From Sphagnum compactum (Eukaryota; Bryophyta; Sphagnopsida; Sphagnales): a DNA stretch of 64,000 nt. The notes beneath the pieces are model-generated. The model did no database searches. It saw only the letters and a list, made by a program, of their open reading frames with translations, and was not told the DNA's origin. Of the stretch, positions 11,401-24,257 are shown piece after piece (position 1 is the first letter of the stretch; each line of letters opens with the position of its first letter). The stretch covers positions 3,782,001 to 3,846,000 of the forward strand of contig OZ234500.1 of the NCBI GenBank assembly GCA_965153455.1, in the 5' to 3' direction. Made by a program: the position numbers and the translations under genes.

Positions 11401-13219
11401 ATTAAAAATATATATTCTTGCTACCTACTGGAACTTATCAAAAGAAAATCTGGTGATTTGGGGAAAAAAAAATCGAAATATGGTGAATTTGGACCATTTT
11501 TTTTTCCCCAGAAAGAATTATTTTCAAAAATTTCAGTTCTGATTCTAGAACTAGGTTTGGGTTTGGTTCTAGTTTTAGAACAAAAGTTGATGATAGATAG
11601 CAATTTTTAAATAATTTTGCTTTCCATAGTTTAAACTTGTAACTAAATGCATATAATAATACCTTTTGTTTTACTTGGGCTCTGTGTTGTTGTGCACTGC
11701 CAATGATGATCAACTGATGAATTGAAGAAAAAATGAATTGATTTTTGTGAAAATTAAGTTTCATTCGAATGAAGATATTAAATAACATTGGATGTGCCTT
11801 GAATTCAATTGAATTTAAAATTTTAATTTTAATTCAATTCAACTATTTGATTCAATTGAATTGAATTCAAGTTGAATAAAAAAAAATGGGATGCAAATTG
11901 ATGGAGAAGATATTGAAAGTTTGCTTGCAAATATGATGGAAAAAAACTTTGAAAAGCCACAAATCCAATAGAACAACTTTGCATACATTTTTACTTAGCA
12001 ATGGGCTAAACAAATTTCACACTAAAATTTGATAGGGCAAAATATTATTGGATTGAAACCAGCTTTTATGAATCGTTATCACTAGAATTAGTTTCTTTAT
12101 GATTATTTTAAATTCTTAAAAAACAAGGAATATTTCAAAGGTTAAATTCAATTTTTTTTGTAACCGTAAAATTTTGTGAAAAATTGGTACAATACATTTT
12201 AATGAGTTGAAACACACATCTGTAAATAATTTGACTTTTAAAAAACAACATGGGTTTCCAAAACGGTTTCAAATATCAACCATTTGTTTGTGAAGCATGT
12301 AATTGTTTTCAATCATTCCATGTCATCTACAAAATAATATGCAACATTCTTCATGTTTAATCAAATATAGGTAATAATTTTTTAATTCGAAGTTCAAAGT
12401 TTCATATATCTTGAACACTCCAACGAAATTCCTTATGAAAAAACTTCTTAAATATCCATTATGGATGAATTTGTCTAAAAAATCATTTAAAGAATAAAAA
12501 CCTATACATGCTTCTTACATTACTAGTAAATACTAATCTTCAAACATTATATTAACTCAAAAAAATGTGTTTTTTTAGCATGTTAATTTTCAATTATAAA
12601 ATTTGTATTCAAACAACTACAAAGGCCAGTGTAAAATTTAAACCAAAAATATTCATAATAAATGAATCTACACATTTTTGTATTTGCAATCAGTCTGCAA
12701 CAACTCCAATTTTCATATTCTTGGAAAACACACAAAGTATGGAAAATAACACACCCAAAAACACACAACAAAACATACTAAAGTAATCATGTTCTTTCTC
12801 ATCAAAATTGTTCCCTAATCTCTTTCTATTCTCCAAATTCTTCACCAAAACAATCCCACAAAAACTCAAATGCATTGTAAATCAATTCAATTCTCATGTC
12901 ATAAAACTGATTTGAATCCAGTCTTGGTATTCTTAATCATACTTATTCATTTTTTACTTTTGTCCACCTTGTCCAACAAAAACAACACAGTTCTTGTTCA
13001 CTACTTCCATCTAATCTAGTTTGTCCAACAATGACAATATAATTCTGCCCTTAACATCACCCCCTCCATACTTTGGATTCCGTCCTCAAAATCTTGTTAT
13101 GTATAACTATACTAAAAGGAAAACTAATCTGAAGAATGGACTACCTTCTTCCTAACTTACTTCTGCAATTGCCTATTTTGCAACTAAAATTTCTTATTCC
13201 ACAACTTGTTGCCCTTCTA
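11401..13219. other. AT-rich intergenic stretch
   Basis: Short A/T-rich ORFs only. Nothing that I can assign. TTGAATTC/GAATTCAA-rich low-complexity sequence occupies about 11.80-11.88 kb. Confidence 0.5.
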
Positions 13220-14930
13220 CTACATTGGTTTCTTCAATCTGTAGTGGGTTTTGTGGTTACATTTGTTGTTATCTATAATGGTCTTTGTATGACCATTATC
13301 TCCCTCATCATATGATGTTGTTTTTATTACAGTTGTTGTAACAAATTCTGTTGATGTAAAAACTACAATTGATGTGGCATACTCAGTTGACTCTGTATGT
13401 GTAGACATTTGGTGTACCTTTTGTATTGCCAAACTTCTTCTGTGACTTACTCCTCTGTATGAATCACTATCTACTCCCCCATAACCTCTTATGTAATATT
13501 TTTCCCTTCAACTTTGTAGGTGCATCTAATTGAACCTTTGGGACTTCTCCACTTGGACCAGCACCATATTGATTGAAGTCTGATGGGTGAAAGCACATTA
13601 AGGTGGAATACATAATCTTGCCACAATTTGTTGGATTATCAATCATGGGCCATGGAACAAAATATAAATGAATAATAGGTGAAAAGGAATCAAAAAAATA
13701 ATATTACATGTGATATGATCACATTGTATGAATTTCATGAATAGATTTTGAATTACCATAACATATTGGACTTTTGAAATGCTAAAAGCTTAGCGTCACA
13801 ATCCATATCATATGATTATGGACTCATTATATTTACTAAAATGCTTAGTTGAGTGATTTCTTTTGACATAGAATGTAATGTGATGCCATTGATACAAAAG
13901 AAGACAATATTGAAAGATTTTTAAAACCATAGATTGAGATATACAATGAAATATGGATTTTTTATAAAGTCCTTTATTCATTTGAATTAATAATTCAACT
14001 TTTCATTTTTTAAATGTAAAGTTTTGATACAATTGTCTACAATTGATAAAGTTTTAAAATTAAAAAAAAATTGTTTAGCCTTGCCATATGACTTGTGCAA
14101 TATAATTTATTCTACTACAATGTTAAATGGACTGTTATTTTAACATTAATATGGACTCCACATATGTCAAAAAGTACTCCACCTTAATGTGCTTTCACCT
14201 GGCGTATCAAAATTATCCTCAAAAGTCATAGAAAATGATTCATACTTAAATTCTGGATATGTTTATTTGTAAGCTTTTAGCTTTTTCCTATAGTTAGTTT
14301 CATATGCCTTATGCTCATCAAATAAAGTTTGTATGTCCATCTACAGCATTCCACCATTTGCAAATTCCACCATTCATCCACATTAGAAGCTTATAGTTAT
14401 GGTGACTTCTGTTTGGTCCTCAGAGTTGTATTTTACATCAGAAGATTGTCATACTCCCTCAATTTGTGCTTGGACAAGTATGGCTCCATGATTATAAGTG
14501 AATCCACAACCTACCATATCCTCTTAATATCTTATTGTAACTTCTGGATGGACCTATTACAAGTGGCCTAAGTTTTATCTTTTTTTCGGGTATCTTCATC
14601 TCTTTGATGTATAATGACTTGAATATCTTCCTTGAGCTTAAAGATCTCCTTTTCCTATACCTGTACCTATCCTTGTAAACTGTCTTTGTTCCATTACAAA
14701 GCTATAGATTGAATTTCCAAATCATCTGCCTTTTTTTCATGATCCAATACCTTGCATCCTTTCTCTCCTAATTCATCTTCAACAAGTCTTTTTCCTCCTT
14801 GATAATGTCATAAGACTGCAACTTTTACTCCAAATTCCCCTTGCTTTGATTTAACGTAATGATCTCTAGTTGCAATTTATTCAGCTCCCTCTCCTTGGCC
14901 TGAAGCAACGACGTTAGCAAGTGAGCAAAT
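13220..14930 (-). pseudogene. Coiled-coil coding repeat, copy A (decayed, split by a TIR element)
   Basis: Reading the minus strand from ~14930 down gives a broken coiled-coil frame (..KERELNKLQLEII.., then ..IKEEKDLL..), then MEPYLSKHKLREYDNLLM near 14420-14475, then a D-E-W-W-N-L segment. After the element at 13586-14199 the match resumes with ..DNGHTKTII.. near 13290. In-frame stops and frameshifts show it is dead. The same order of motifs occurs on the plus strand at 29.6-30.56 kb, so it is a dispersed repeat, probably part of a transposon or an amplified gene. I do not recognise the family. Confidence 0.65.
13586..14199. mobile_element. 614 bp non-coding terminal-inverted-repeat element (MITE-like)
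   Basis: Ends are 26 bp inverted repeats: left 13586-13611 begins GGTGAAAGCACATTAAGGTG; right 14174-14199 is its reverse complement with one mismatch. The interior is AT-rich with no coding capacity. It interrupts copy A of the coiled-coil repeat, while the paralogue at about 30.24-30.27 kb runs through the equivalent point without it. No clean target-site duplication is visible, so the superfamily stays open. Confidence 0.75.
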
Positions 14931-14970
14931 GAGCGTGAGCAAGCTCACATGAACAAGAAGGAATCTTAAG

Positions 14971-15084
14971 GAATATTCCATGCCACATTGTGGAATATTC
15001 TTAATATATTCGTCTGCCATGTGGAAATAGTATATGATGTGGCAAAATATTCCACACCTTGTCATGGAATATTTTGCCACATCA
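14971..15084. repeat. Two consecutive hairpin-forming inverted repeats
   Basis: First: perfect 10 bp arms GAATATTCCA / TGGAATATTC (14971-14980, 14991-15000) with a 10 nt loop. Second: perfect 20 bp arms (15035-15054 and 15065-15084, left arm TGATGTGGCAAAATATTCCA), again with a 10 nt loop. The arms share the AATATTCCA core. Could be the end of a palindromic MITE. Confidence 0.8.
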
Positions 15085-16279
15085 CATGTGTGATTTGATA
15101 GGGAATCAATAATGATTTATTGACTTTGAACATGGATTTAATTAACATAGTTGTCAATAGTAGTATCATGTGAAGGTTTGAAGTCAAAAGAAAATATAAA
15201 TATGCGTATTATCATTCCCGGTGCAATCGATGCTCTAAATATTTAAGGCTTTTATATTGTACCTTAATATTTTCAGAACAGTTGAAATGACAAGAAATAG
15301 CATGCCTGCGAAATATTTAATGAATTGAAATTTATAAATACATTAGTTCTTCAACAAACGTGTGTTGCGATGACAAGGTATTACGATATTCTATAAAATA
15401 AGACAATATACATGAAAGCACGTTATGACTGTCAATGGGTTTATTATAAATAAAATGTATAAAGTTTCATCTAGTCACATACTTTGATGCCACACCATTT
15501 ATGTGTAATCACTAGAACAAAAGAACATATACATCTCATAAAAATGATTGAAATAATACACAATGGAGAAAATTTATTAAGCTATAATGGGAAACTAAAC
15601 TTCTTATATAGTGGAGGCAACTAATAAACAGTCGCTACCCCTTAGTATCTACCACTTTCCTAATCTTGAGATGGGAAAACACCCCTTCTCCCGAGGTTAT
15701 GAGGTCATTTTGCCGAGTTCCCTCAACATAGTTCTCTCAAGCGCCTTAGTATACTCTACAAACAAGCTTTATGAATGAGAAAAACACAACTGAATTTGAA
15801 ACAGATGAAATTCTTACATATTATCATTAGAGTCCAAAGGTTTTTAAATGTTTTAACAAACGGGTAAAAGCATGCTAGGGTGGCTAATTTTCGGCAATTC
15901 ACAGTCCTTTTTAAAAGTCCTTGGTTAAAAAAAAAGACACACATCCTAATGTGTAAACAACTTGGTTTGTCAGATTTTGTCAAGTTTAAGCCCTGTACAA
16001 ACCTACATACACACGTGGGATCATGAACGCAGAAGAACATGCACAAGTTTTTTTTTAATTTCCATATTTGTGACTTGTAGAAAAGAATTCATCTCTCCAA
16101 CGATGGAGATAGTTTTCTTACTTTAGATTTTCAAGTTTATTAATTATCTACGTTTTGCCAACACACATATTTTTGATCGACTCTATAATCTTCAGACCAC
16201 TTGAGTTTTCTTGATTGTCACCTAGGTAATATGTAATTTTGTGGGGAAAATGACATAACCTTCTTCACAACTTGTACAT
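15085..16279. other. Intergenic stretch, nothing recognised
   Basis: AT-rich DNA without a supported gene. The 96-codon minus ORF at 15.76-16.05 kb has no recognisable domain and no splice context. Confidence 0.5.
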
Positions 16280-16282
16280 TTT

Positions 16283-16642
16283 TTACCTCCTCCACCTCCT
16301 CATGCTTTCAAGAGAAGAGTGAAACTTGAGCCAAGCTTGAAGGCTAGTTCCAAACCTTTAGGGTTTGCTACTCCTTTGTACATGGAACCTCTTAAGATCG
16401 GAGATGGTGGTCCCATTATGCATAAGGAGTTTGCAAAGAAGTTTGTTCTCTGTGTAATAGGCATGAATCCAAAACACATCAAGATTCCACAAGATATATC
16501 AGCAGAGGAAATGGTTAAGTATTTTGGACTCGTTGTTAGCAAAAACGGTCATAGCTATGTTTATAGCCAAGATCTTGTGTTGATTGAAAAGTTGAAAAGT
16601 TGTGGATGGTCATTCATCAAAAGTGTTGTGTCCCTTAAATAG
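16283..16642 (+). CDS. Unrecognised coding segment, possibly a last exon or gene fragment
   Basis: An open frame of about 120 codons to TAA at 16640-16642. It reads L-P-P-P-P-P-H-A-F-K-R-R, then a globular-looking, lysine-rich sequence (..PLYMEPLKIGDGGPIM.. and ..KHIKIPQDISAEEMVKYFG..), ending ..GWSFIKSVVSLK. There is no ATG near the 5' end; the first in-frame candidate is a GTG at 16319, so it is probably a 3' exon or a fragment. Composition is more protein-like than the surroundings. I do not recognise a family, and no partner exon was identified upstream. Confidence 0.3.
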   Translation, partial: LPPPPPHAFKRRVKLEPSLKASSKPLGFATPLYMEPLKIGDGGPIMHKEFAKKFVLCVIGMNPKHIKIPQDISAEEMVKYFGLVVSKNGHSYVYSQDLVLIEKLKSCGWSFIKSVVSLK

Positions 16643-17780
16643 ATTCATCATAAACCCTTGTTATTGTCCACTTCATAACTTGTGATGTCTCCACTTTAGG
16701 CAAAGCTTATGGGATAAAATGTGATGATATTGACTGCATGTTACATCACAAAGTAAAAGAAAGACATAAAGAAGATCAAGGTTGTGTCACCACCTTCTCA
16801 TTTAGTCCCAAAATGAAATTGTAATTTTTTTGTAATTCTAACTATGTGAACTATAATTATTTCAAAGAATTAGCATCTAGGTGTCCACCGATTCCCTAGT
16901 TCTACCTTTTTCCTTTGCCCCCAAAACAAAATCTACAAAAATCACCCACTATCCTTCCCCAAAAGATAAGAAGACCTCTTGGGTGCCTACCATCTAGTTT
17001 CATTGGCTATCAAGAAATTTTCCCTAACTATGGTGATAACACATTTTTTCCTACACTACCGCATGGAATGGTTAGTTTTGACGGTCATGTGTCAAAATCA
17101 ATTATTTTTAGGCAATGAGAGCATTTCAGTAGTTGAAAATACAGTTTTGAAATTTTTGCACATTGGGGTTCTCAAATATTTAAACTCTTGTTTTCTAATT
17201 ATGTCTTGTCCATTACTTTTCCATTGTTATACCTATTCTATAAGATTTTGAGATTATCCAAAGTGGGGCTATAACTCCAAATTTGGATTAGCTTTAATTA
17301 CATCTCCATTACTTTTTAGTTACTAAAGTTTTTTTCTCTTCTTCCAAAATGTGGGCCATAGCCATGATGCTCTATGCATGTGCAAGATTGCAAGAGATTC
17401 AGTAACTTGTACTGTGAAATTGATGGATGACTCAAACATTTTCTGTAAAATGTATTTAGGCAACAGACCAATTTTCACATTTTCATTGCTCCAATTAGAA
17501 AATTAGAAGATTATTCATCTATATGGATAGCAAATTTTTATAGAATTCATAAAAATTTCTATGGTACTTCTGAGAATTCTCTTCATGTTTTTTTTTAATT
17601 AATTTCCACTGAATTTGACAAGAAGGTAGGGTAATACCAGATCCCATGATTGTGGGTGCCTATTGGTCTGATATATCAAAGGCCAACTGTTGCTCATCAA
17701 TTTCCAAATTTGTTAAAGAATCATTACCTAGGTTAAAATAAAACTTTTCATAGCCTAAATTAATGTGGAAAATACAATGC
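16643..17780. other. Intergenic stretch, nothing recognised
   Basis: Short ORFs at 16.9-17.25 kb overlap in two frames and show no domain features; considered noise. Confidence 0.5.
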
Positions 17781-17798
17781 TGATGCTTGTTGAAAATC

Positions 17799-18240
17799 TT
17801 AATGAATAAAAAACTCCATGACAAAAATGGCTATGTAATTATAGAGTAACTCACTCATTGTTTTGTATTGAAGGAAACTTGAAGGCTTACTGCTGTGGCC
17901 TGTAGGGACAATATGTACATATCTTTGTTGAGGATCAAGAAAGAAGCATTCGTGAGCAGAATCTAGATACTTGCAAGAAGCCTCAAATATGATTGACGTA
18001 GACATCCATACTTTGTATGAAAACATTTAGTCTTGAGAGCTTTTTAGATGTGCTACAGTAGTGTTCTACAGTATTATTACACTTCTCATTATGATCAAGA
18101 TCACCCATTCCTTGCATGTTCCTCCAGGCAAGTTTAAACACCTTACAAGATCCATGTGTAGACCCATGTAGACTTGCTTTGTTTTTTGTACATCCTGTGG
18201 ATGAACACCAACGGATGTAAGTTGGCCTCAATCAGTTAGA
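17799..18240 (-). pseudogene. Possible decayed coding segment, unrecognised
   Basis: Two overlapping minus frames (about 18231-17983 and 18026-17799) have protein-like composition and a less AT-rich base content than flanking DNA. They would need a frameshift near 18.0 kb to join. No domain recognised; could equally be chance. Confidence 0.2.
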
Positions 18241-21200
18241 GCTGCTACTGCTGATATTATTCCACTCCACTGATCAACTGCAAGAATTAAGTCCCTCTAA
18301 TTAGTTCCATCATAACTGAAGTATCTCTTTGCAAAGGTAAAATATGGCCAAAATAGTTATCCAAATTAGATTCACGACTTGGATTCCCAAACATAATTCA
18401 TTCATTTTATATTATAAATCATATAAAATATTTTGGCCAAATTTGACAAGTCATTACATTATCTTTTGTCAATGGACTCACAACTTGGACATAATGCATT
18501 AAATTATTATTTTCAAACCAAACTATAACAAGTCATCATATTCATGATCCATTTGAATAAAACCTTATTTGTCAATGTTCTTTTTATGCAAAATTTTGCC
18601 CAATTGCAAAAACAAATTGAAGATTGCAACCCATACAACGGTAGAAAAAATTCGTTAAAAATAGGGATTTGGGATTGGGTTTGCAAAATTTAAAAGACTT
18701 ATTTGGATTACAAGTCACCAAATAGCAACAAAATTACAACTTTTTTATTATCCTACATGTGTTAATGTCATTTAATGTTAAATCATTTCTGGGATGTTAA
18801 TTAATGATGCAACATCATAAAATTGAAAAACAAAATCATTGATGTGTGTATGTATAGCGTGCATATATTTATATTCATGTTTTATTATTGTTTAATTGTC
18901 ATGTCAACATGATTAATTTTAATCACAATTATAAGAAGTCGATTAAATTTGAGCCCCTTGCTTTCACAATGACAAACCCAAGTCCTTACCCATTTGACCA
19001 CAACTTTAAATGGTGAGAAATAAATTAATAATGTAATTTCATAAATACAAAACATGTATAATTTAAATTTTCATAGGTTTTTTGTTTCATAATTATTGTA
19101 GGTTTACTTTTTACTTTTGAAATTACATTAGATATAAATATTGATGAAATTTTTTTATGTTGTGCATGTCCATAATTAAATTATGTTTGAAGTTCTAAAA
19201 ACATTTAAAGCATCATATATTCCTTATCGCATAAGAAAATAAAATATACTATGTTTTATGTCATGATGCCAATTAGACAACAAAAGACACATATTTTATA
19301 TCACAACAACCATACATGGTGACATGTCATCATTTGTGCCATGCTCCAACAATTGAAAATAATCATAATATATGACAATTATAATCTGCGCATAGGTCTC
19401 ACATGGTCCACATGTGATTTGCAATTTTCCAAATCCTTAAAGTGAAAATTAAATCTATCCAATTAAGACATAACTACATTTTATTAGTCAAAACAAATAC
19501 AATTAATCATGTTAGTTCAATAGCAATGACTTTACAATCATCATAATCATGATGATAAGGATGGGAAAAACATGTTTTTTTTACAATGGAATCACAATGT
19601 GTGGTTTTTTCCCTCTTTGATGTAGTTATCTTGGATTTTTTTTTCCTTCATCATCATCTTTTTTACATGGTTGGTTTTTTTGTTCTAACTAATCAATTTG
19701 TGTGGCAATTTTGCTATAGAGATTAATACCATCTTCTTTCTACATGGCTTTGTTAAATTTTGAAAAATATTTATTTTCTAAACAATTTGCAAAAATATGG
19801 GGAATTTCTTATTCTTGTCTTAATAAGCCTCTTCTTAGACCCACCACATGGCAACATAAGCGAGTGGCTACAAAGAAGTGCCACTTTTTTTCCATAAAAG
19901 AGATGTTTTTCTCTCTATGTGATGCATTTTTAATATTCATTTTCCATTACAATTTGTTTTGTTGATTCCCGTTTATTGTAGTTCAAAAGTTTTGTTACAT
20001 TCATGCTTTTATGTACTTTTCTGATTATTGTTTTGCTAGATCAAAATTGTAAATTAAACATTAAATCTTAAATTTTCACATTTGTTGTCCAATGTGTTGG
20101 AAAGCATTATATGTTGGGCTTTTAAGCTTTAAGCTTCCATGAATTACCTTGTCATGAATAACATCCAATTTACAATGTTGAAAATGATTTGTAAATGATT
20201 TTTTTTTCTTTTTCTTTTGTTGTGTTTAATATTTTGTGCAATGAAATTAATTTCAAATGTTATTTTTCTCTTCTATTCCTTGATTTTCTTTTTGCTTGTC
20301 ACAATGTGCAAAATTCATTTTGTCATGGAATGTAAACAATGTAACCACGAATCATTATAAACTATGACCTATATCAAGCAACAAAAGGTGCATCAATCCA
20401 ACTATAAATCTACATGGTAAATTGATGTAAATGCAGTCATGTTGATGTTATCAACTTTCAATGGTTGTAGCATGCATCAATAAATGTCAAACTTGTCTCA
20501 ACTCCATGAATGAGACCATGGCCCACATTTGTTCAAAGAAGTTGTTGACATTACAAAAAATATATGCATGAAAAACCTGGGTAATTTCTAGCTATCACAT
20601 CATAATGGTTGTTGTTGAAAAGTATGCTACATATTCATCCCTACCTTGGTGATGAGACATTGATAAGGGGAAAGAAATCACTTGGAAAATTATTTTATCA
20701 ACCTCCCAATTGTTGCTGTGTTGTTGTGTTAATTTGAACATTGTAGACCATATGTGACCTTTTTGCCACCACATGTTGTAGGCAAATTACTTACATATGT
20801 CAACTAGACGAAATCTTGAAATGCATTTTGCAATTGAATGTAATAGAAGGGTAGTTAAATAGACTTTGAGTGTTGTTCCTATGTTGGGGGTTCAAGAGAA
20901 ACCTAGCCTCTTTTAGACATGATACCTTTTTCTAAGTTAATTTGGCACCTTGTTGGATTGGCCATACATCCAAAACTTGTACCCTAGCAACAATGTATTT
21001 TCTACAATCCCATCCACACATTGGCTTAAATTGTCAAAACAAAATCACTATTTGTGATGTTCTAGAGTTGCACTTTGTAATTAACCCAAAAACTTAAAAA
21101 CATGTAACTAGAGTCCCACTTGTCATTTTTTGTGTATTGATTTTTGTCACACACTTGACACCTATATTTTTTTGCATTGCAAAACATTGGACTAAATATG

Positions 21201-22900
21201 TAGGTGGGCATTGTTCAATATACCACTAGTTATCCAAGTCATCAAATGAACTACCAACATTACTTTATATAAGGACTACATTATTTTTTCCCCTAAATAA
21301 TTTTTTCATATCAATTTTTTTACAACTTGTTATGAAAAATGATTAAAATTTCCCCAATAAATCATTTAAAATCATTTGTTAACGAACAAAAAATAATAAA
21401 AATTTGCAAAACTCTTGCAAATTCTATGTTTCATCTTGAAAAAATATTATAATTTCAAATCATATCAAAAAATGTTCATTATTTAAAGTTCAATTTCATG
21501 TATGAAAATTGTATTAAAATGAAAATTTGTTCAATACATCATGTACATTACACCCCATATATATGTGGTAAAGCACTTTTGAAGTTTTGAAACATACTTT
21601 GAATTTTCAAAGTTCTAAAAAAGTTGATTCGCATAGAGCTAAACCATGTTAATTGCTTTCATAGACTAGCCAAACCAAAAACCTCCTCACCATTGAGGTA
21701 TGGAATTTGTGTTGTGAATGAAGACCGTAAGGTGTAATTTGCCAAGATTATCACAAGTTTGATAGGATTGTTTGACACATGGGCCCTCCTCAAGAGTAGT
21801 TTATTTTTGTCAAGACCATGGTTGAATGGTTATTTTGCAAATATTGTCGGTATAGTGTGGATTATTTGAAATCTCATACACAGTTGTTGAAAATAGATGT
21901 GTACAAACAAGTGCCGCATTTTCCCTAAACACGACTATCTTTCCCTTCCCACATTTTCCCAACTATTACATTTATTTATTGGTATATAATTTGCATCCCC
22001 AAAAAAAAAACAAAAAGACAAGGTGCCATGTGCCCTTTGACTAAAATATGGGTTAATTTGCCATTCTAGATAGTTTCATTACAAAAACATGAACAAATGA
22101 AAGTCTCGCAATTTTCTTACACACAACACAAATGCCCCAACCAACAAACTTTTCTAAAGTTCAAACCAAAACCATTATTTATATTGGTTGTGATCACCTT
22201 ACAACAAACATGACCATTGTACTTTCTATCCATGCCTTGCATCTATGATGAATTATGACTAAAATGGGGGCATCTTAAACAAAATGTCTCGATTGAAGGT
22301 TTTTGGCAGGAAAAAGACCCTTTGAATAACATTGTTATCGTAGTCCAAATTTTGCAACTTATTATTAATATGTCATGTTAATGACATTGATTAAACCTGA
22401 TCAACTACAAATCAAACAATGGTGTGAAAAGTGGAAGGGTGCAATGTTAACATAAACAACGATCATGAAAACACTAATGGGAACCTTGATGATGTTAGTG
22501 GTGAAGGAGTTGTTAGCACCTAGCCATGCTATGATCTTGGATTATACAACTTGGGACTCATTTGTCTCCTAAAGATGAATCAGACAAATCAATGAACATG
22601 GATTATGGAAGAGTATCTAAAGGTTGAAATTGAACATTTTTACTCAATATTCCCACCCATAGGTGTAGTTTTGACCACAAATGCAGTTGTTATTAGCATC
22701 AAAATCATTCCTTGCAAATTATTAAACATGATGTTATGAATAACTTTATACCAACCAGAGCTCACCATTCCTAGCATTCCTTGTGTTGTATAGGTTGGTA
22801 ATTGTATAATGAACTTGAAACGTTATTGTTCACATTGAAGATGTGTAAAGAAACTAGTTGGAACCCAAACACACCATGTAAGCATTGCTCTAAAACTTAA
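18241..22900. other. Long AT-rich gene desert
   Basis: About 4.6 kb without a supported gene. Contains a weak tRNA-like module near 18.93-19.01 kb (listed separately) and otherwise low-complexity AT-rich sequence. Confidence 0.55.
18930..19012 (-). repeat. Third, diverged copy of the tRNA-like (SINE-like) module
   Basis: On the minus strand: TTGTGGTCAAATGGGTAAGGACTTGG, an A-box-like start, then about 30 nt later AGGGGCTCAAATTT, a weak B-box-like motif. It lines up with the modules at 26.40 and 51.41 kb, but weakly. Confidence 0.25.
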
Positions 22901-22914
22901 ACTAACGAGTGTTG

Positions 22915-23230
22915 TGACCCGTGGCTACGCCACTCCAGCCACCCGTGGCACCTCGCCCGGCCCCTCGCAGCGGCTTCCCTGGCCGCCGTTTTTTTTGGCC
23001 TCTCTGAGGACCTCATTTCAGGTCCCCAACGACGGGTTTTTTTTCTAAGAACCTCGTTTCAGGTCCGTCTCGAGGTCTGGACCAGGTACTGGCCACCTCG
23101 GTTCAGGTCCTCGAAGGTTGTTTCCCAACTGCCCTAACTGCCGCCGGTTCCGGCGTAATGTTAAAACGCAGAACGTCTTGTGACACATAGACGGACACAC
23201 AGACGCCACTGTAGCTTTTATATATAGGAT
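22915..23230 (-). promoter_or_regulatory. GC-rich island with TATA-like edge, possible LTR or promoter remnant
   Basis: A sharp ~300 bp GC-rich block within AT-rich DNA. On the minus strand a CTATATATAAAAGC motif (about 23215-23228) is followed by GC-rich sequence with three GGACCTGAA(A/C)(C/T)GAGGT-like repeats (near 23.02, 23.06 and 23.11 kb). The arrangement of TATA then repeated leader resembles a retroelement promoter or a lost gene's 5' end. The repeat motif is related to the minisatellite at 0.94-1.13 kb. Confidence 0.35.
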
Positions 23231-23384
23231 ATTTGACTCATTTACTAAGATTGTAAGTTTAGACCTTCCTTCAATAAGAAAAGTTGCCATCCTAGGGACT
23301 TTTGCACACTACTACAAATCATGTGGTTAGATCACTATGCAAACCACCCATTTTTCGATGGTACCACTATAGTGGGTACCCAGT

Positions 23385-23835
23385 GGCCTAGTGGTTTTGG
23401 ATAGTGGTTGGTCCCTGGTGGGATTAAGGAAACCACTATGTAAGCACTTGGGTAGTTTGGAACAGTTTGAATTTTTATTTTTATTTTTTTGGGGTGAGTG
23501 TTCTTGGGCGGTGGGCAAATTCATTAGTGGTTCTATTAGTGAGTGCTTTTGGGCAATGGTCTTCAAGTGTTTTGTTAGTGTTTTTATGGGTTTTTTATTG
23601 GTGGGTGGAACAATTATCAACGAGTGGTTTTAGGGGGTGATATTTTGTGATGGTTTTCAAGTCATTTATTAGTGGTTATGGCTAGTGGGTTATTTACAAT
23701 TCCTTAGTGGTTTGGAGGTGGTATGTTTCAATGGTGTTGCAATGTTGCTATGGTGGATTTATGGTGATTTGTTCTAGTGGTTTATTGTGGTGGTTTGGAC
23801 ATATGTTTGTCAATGGTTTAGGAGTGACCTATTTT
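23385..23835 (+). repeat. Degenerate AGTGGTTT-rich minisatellite
   Basis: Strand-asymmetric G/T-rich tract in which (T)AGTGGTT(T/A)(T/G) recurs more than ten times at irregular 15-40 bp spacing. The ORFs on both strands here derive from the repeat. Confidence 0.6.
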
Positions 23836-24257
23836 AGTGCACATCTTCTTCCTGCACATTAATTGATTTTGACTGCAAGAAGTCTAACTTAGCAACAATG
23901 GCATGTTATAGCAATTAGTTAGACTTAAGACTTCATCATTTTTTGTGCAACACTAATCTATGGCCAAAATTACAAAACAGAATTTGACCCAAAAACAAAA
24001 GGTCCTACATCATCAAGCAAGGACAAGATTTCATTCAACATGAACTTGACAATGTGAAACTTTCAAATCAGGAAATTAACTTTCAAATGCAAGGAATGTT
24101 CAATCAACATTTATATTGGTTGCAGATAATTACAAATCCTATTATTATATTATCGGGTGAGGGACATAATCCCAACATTAATGCAAGAGAAATCTTTCCA
24201 AACTATAGGTCAAAAGCAACAGGTAAGCCCGACACAATGTACCATTAACATGTGTTC

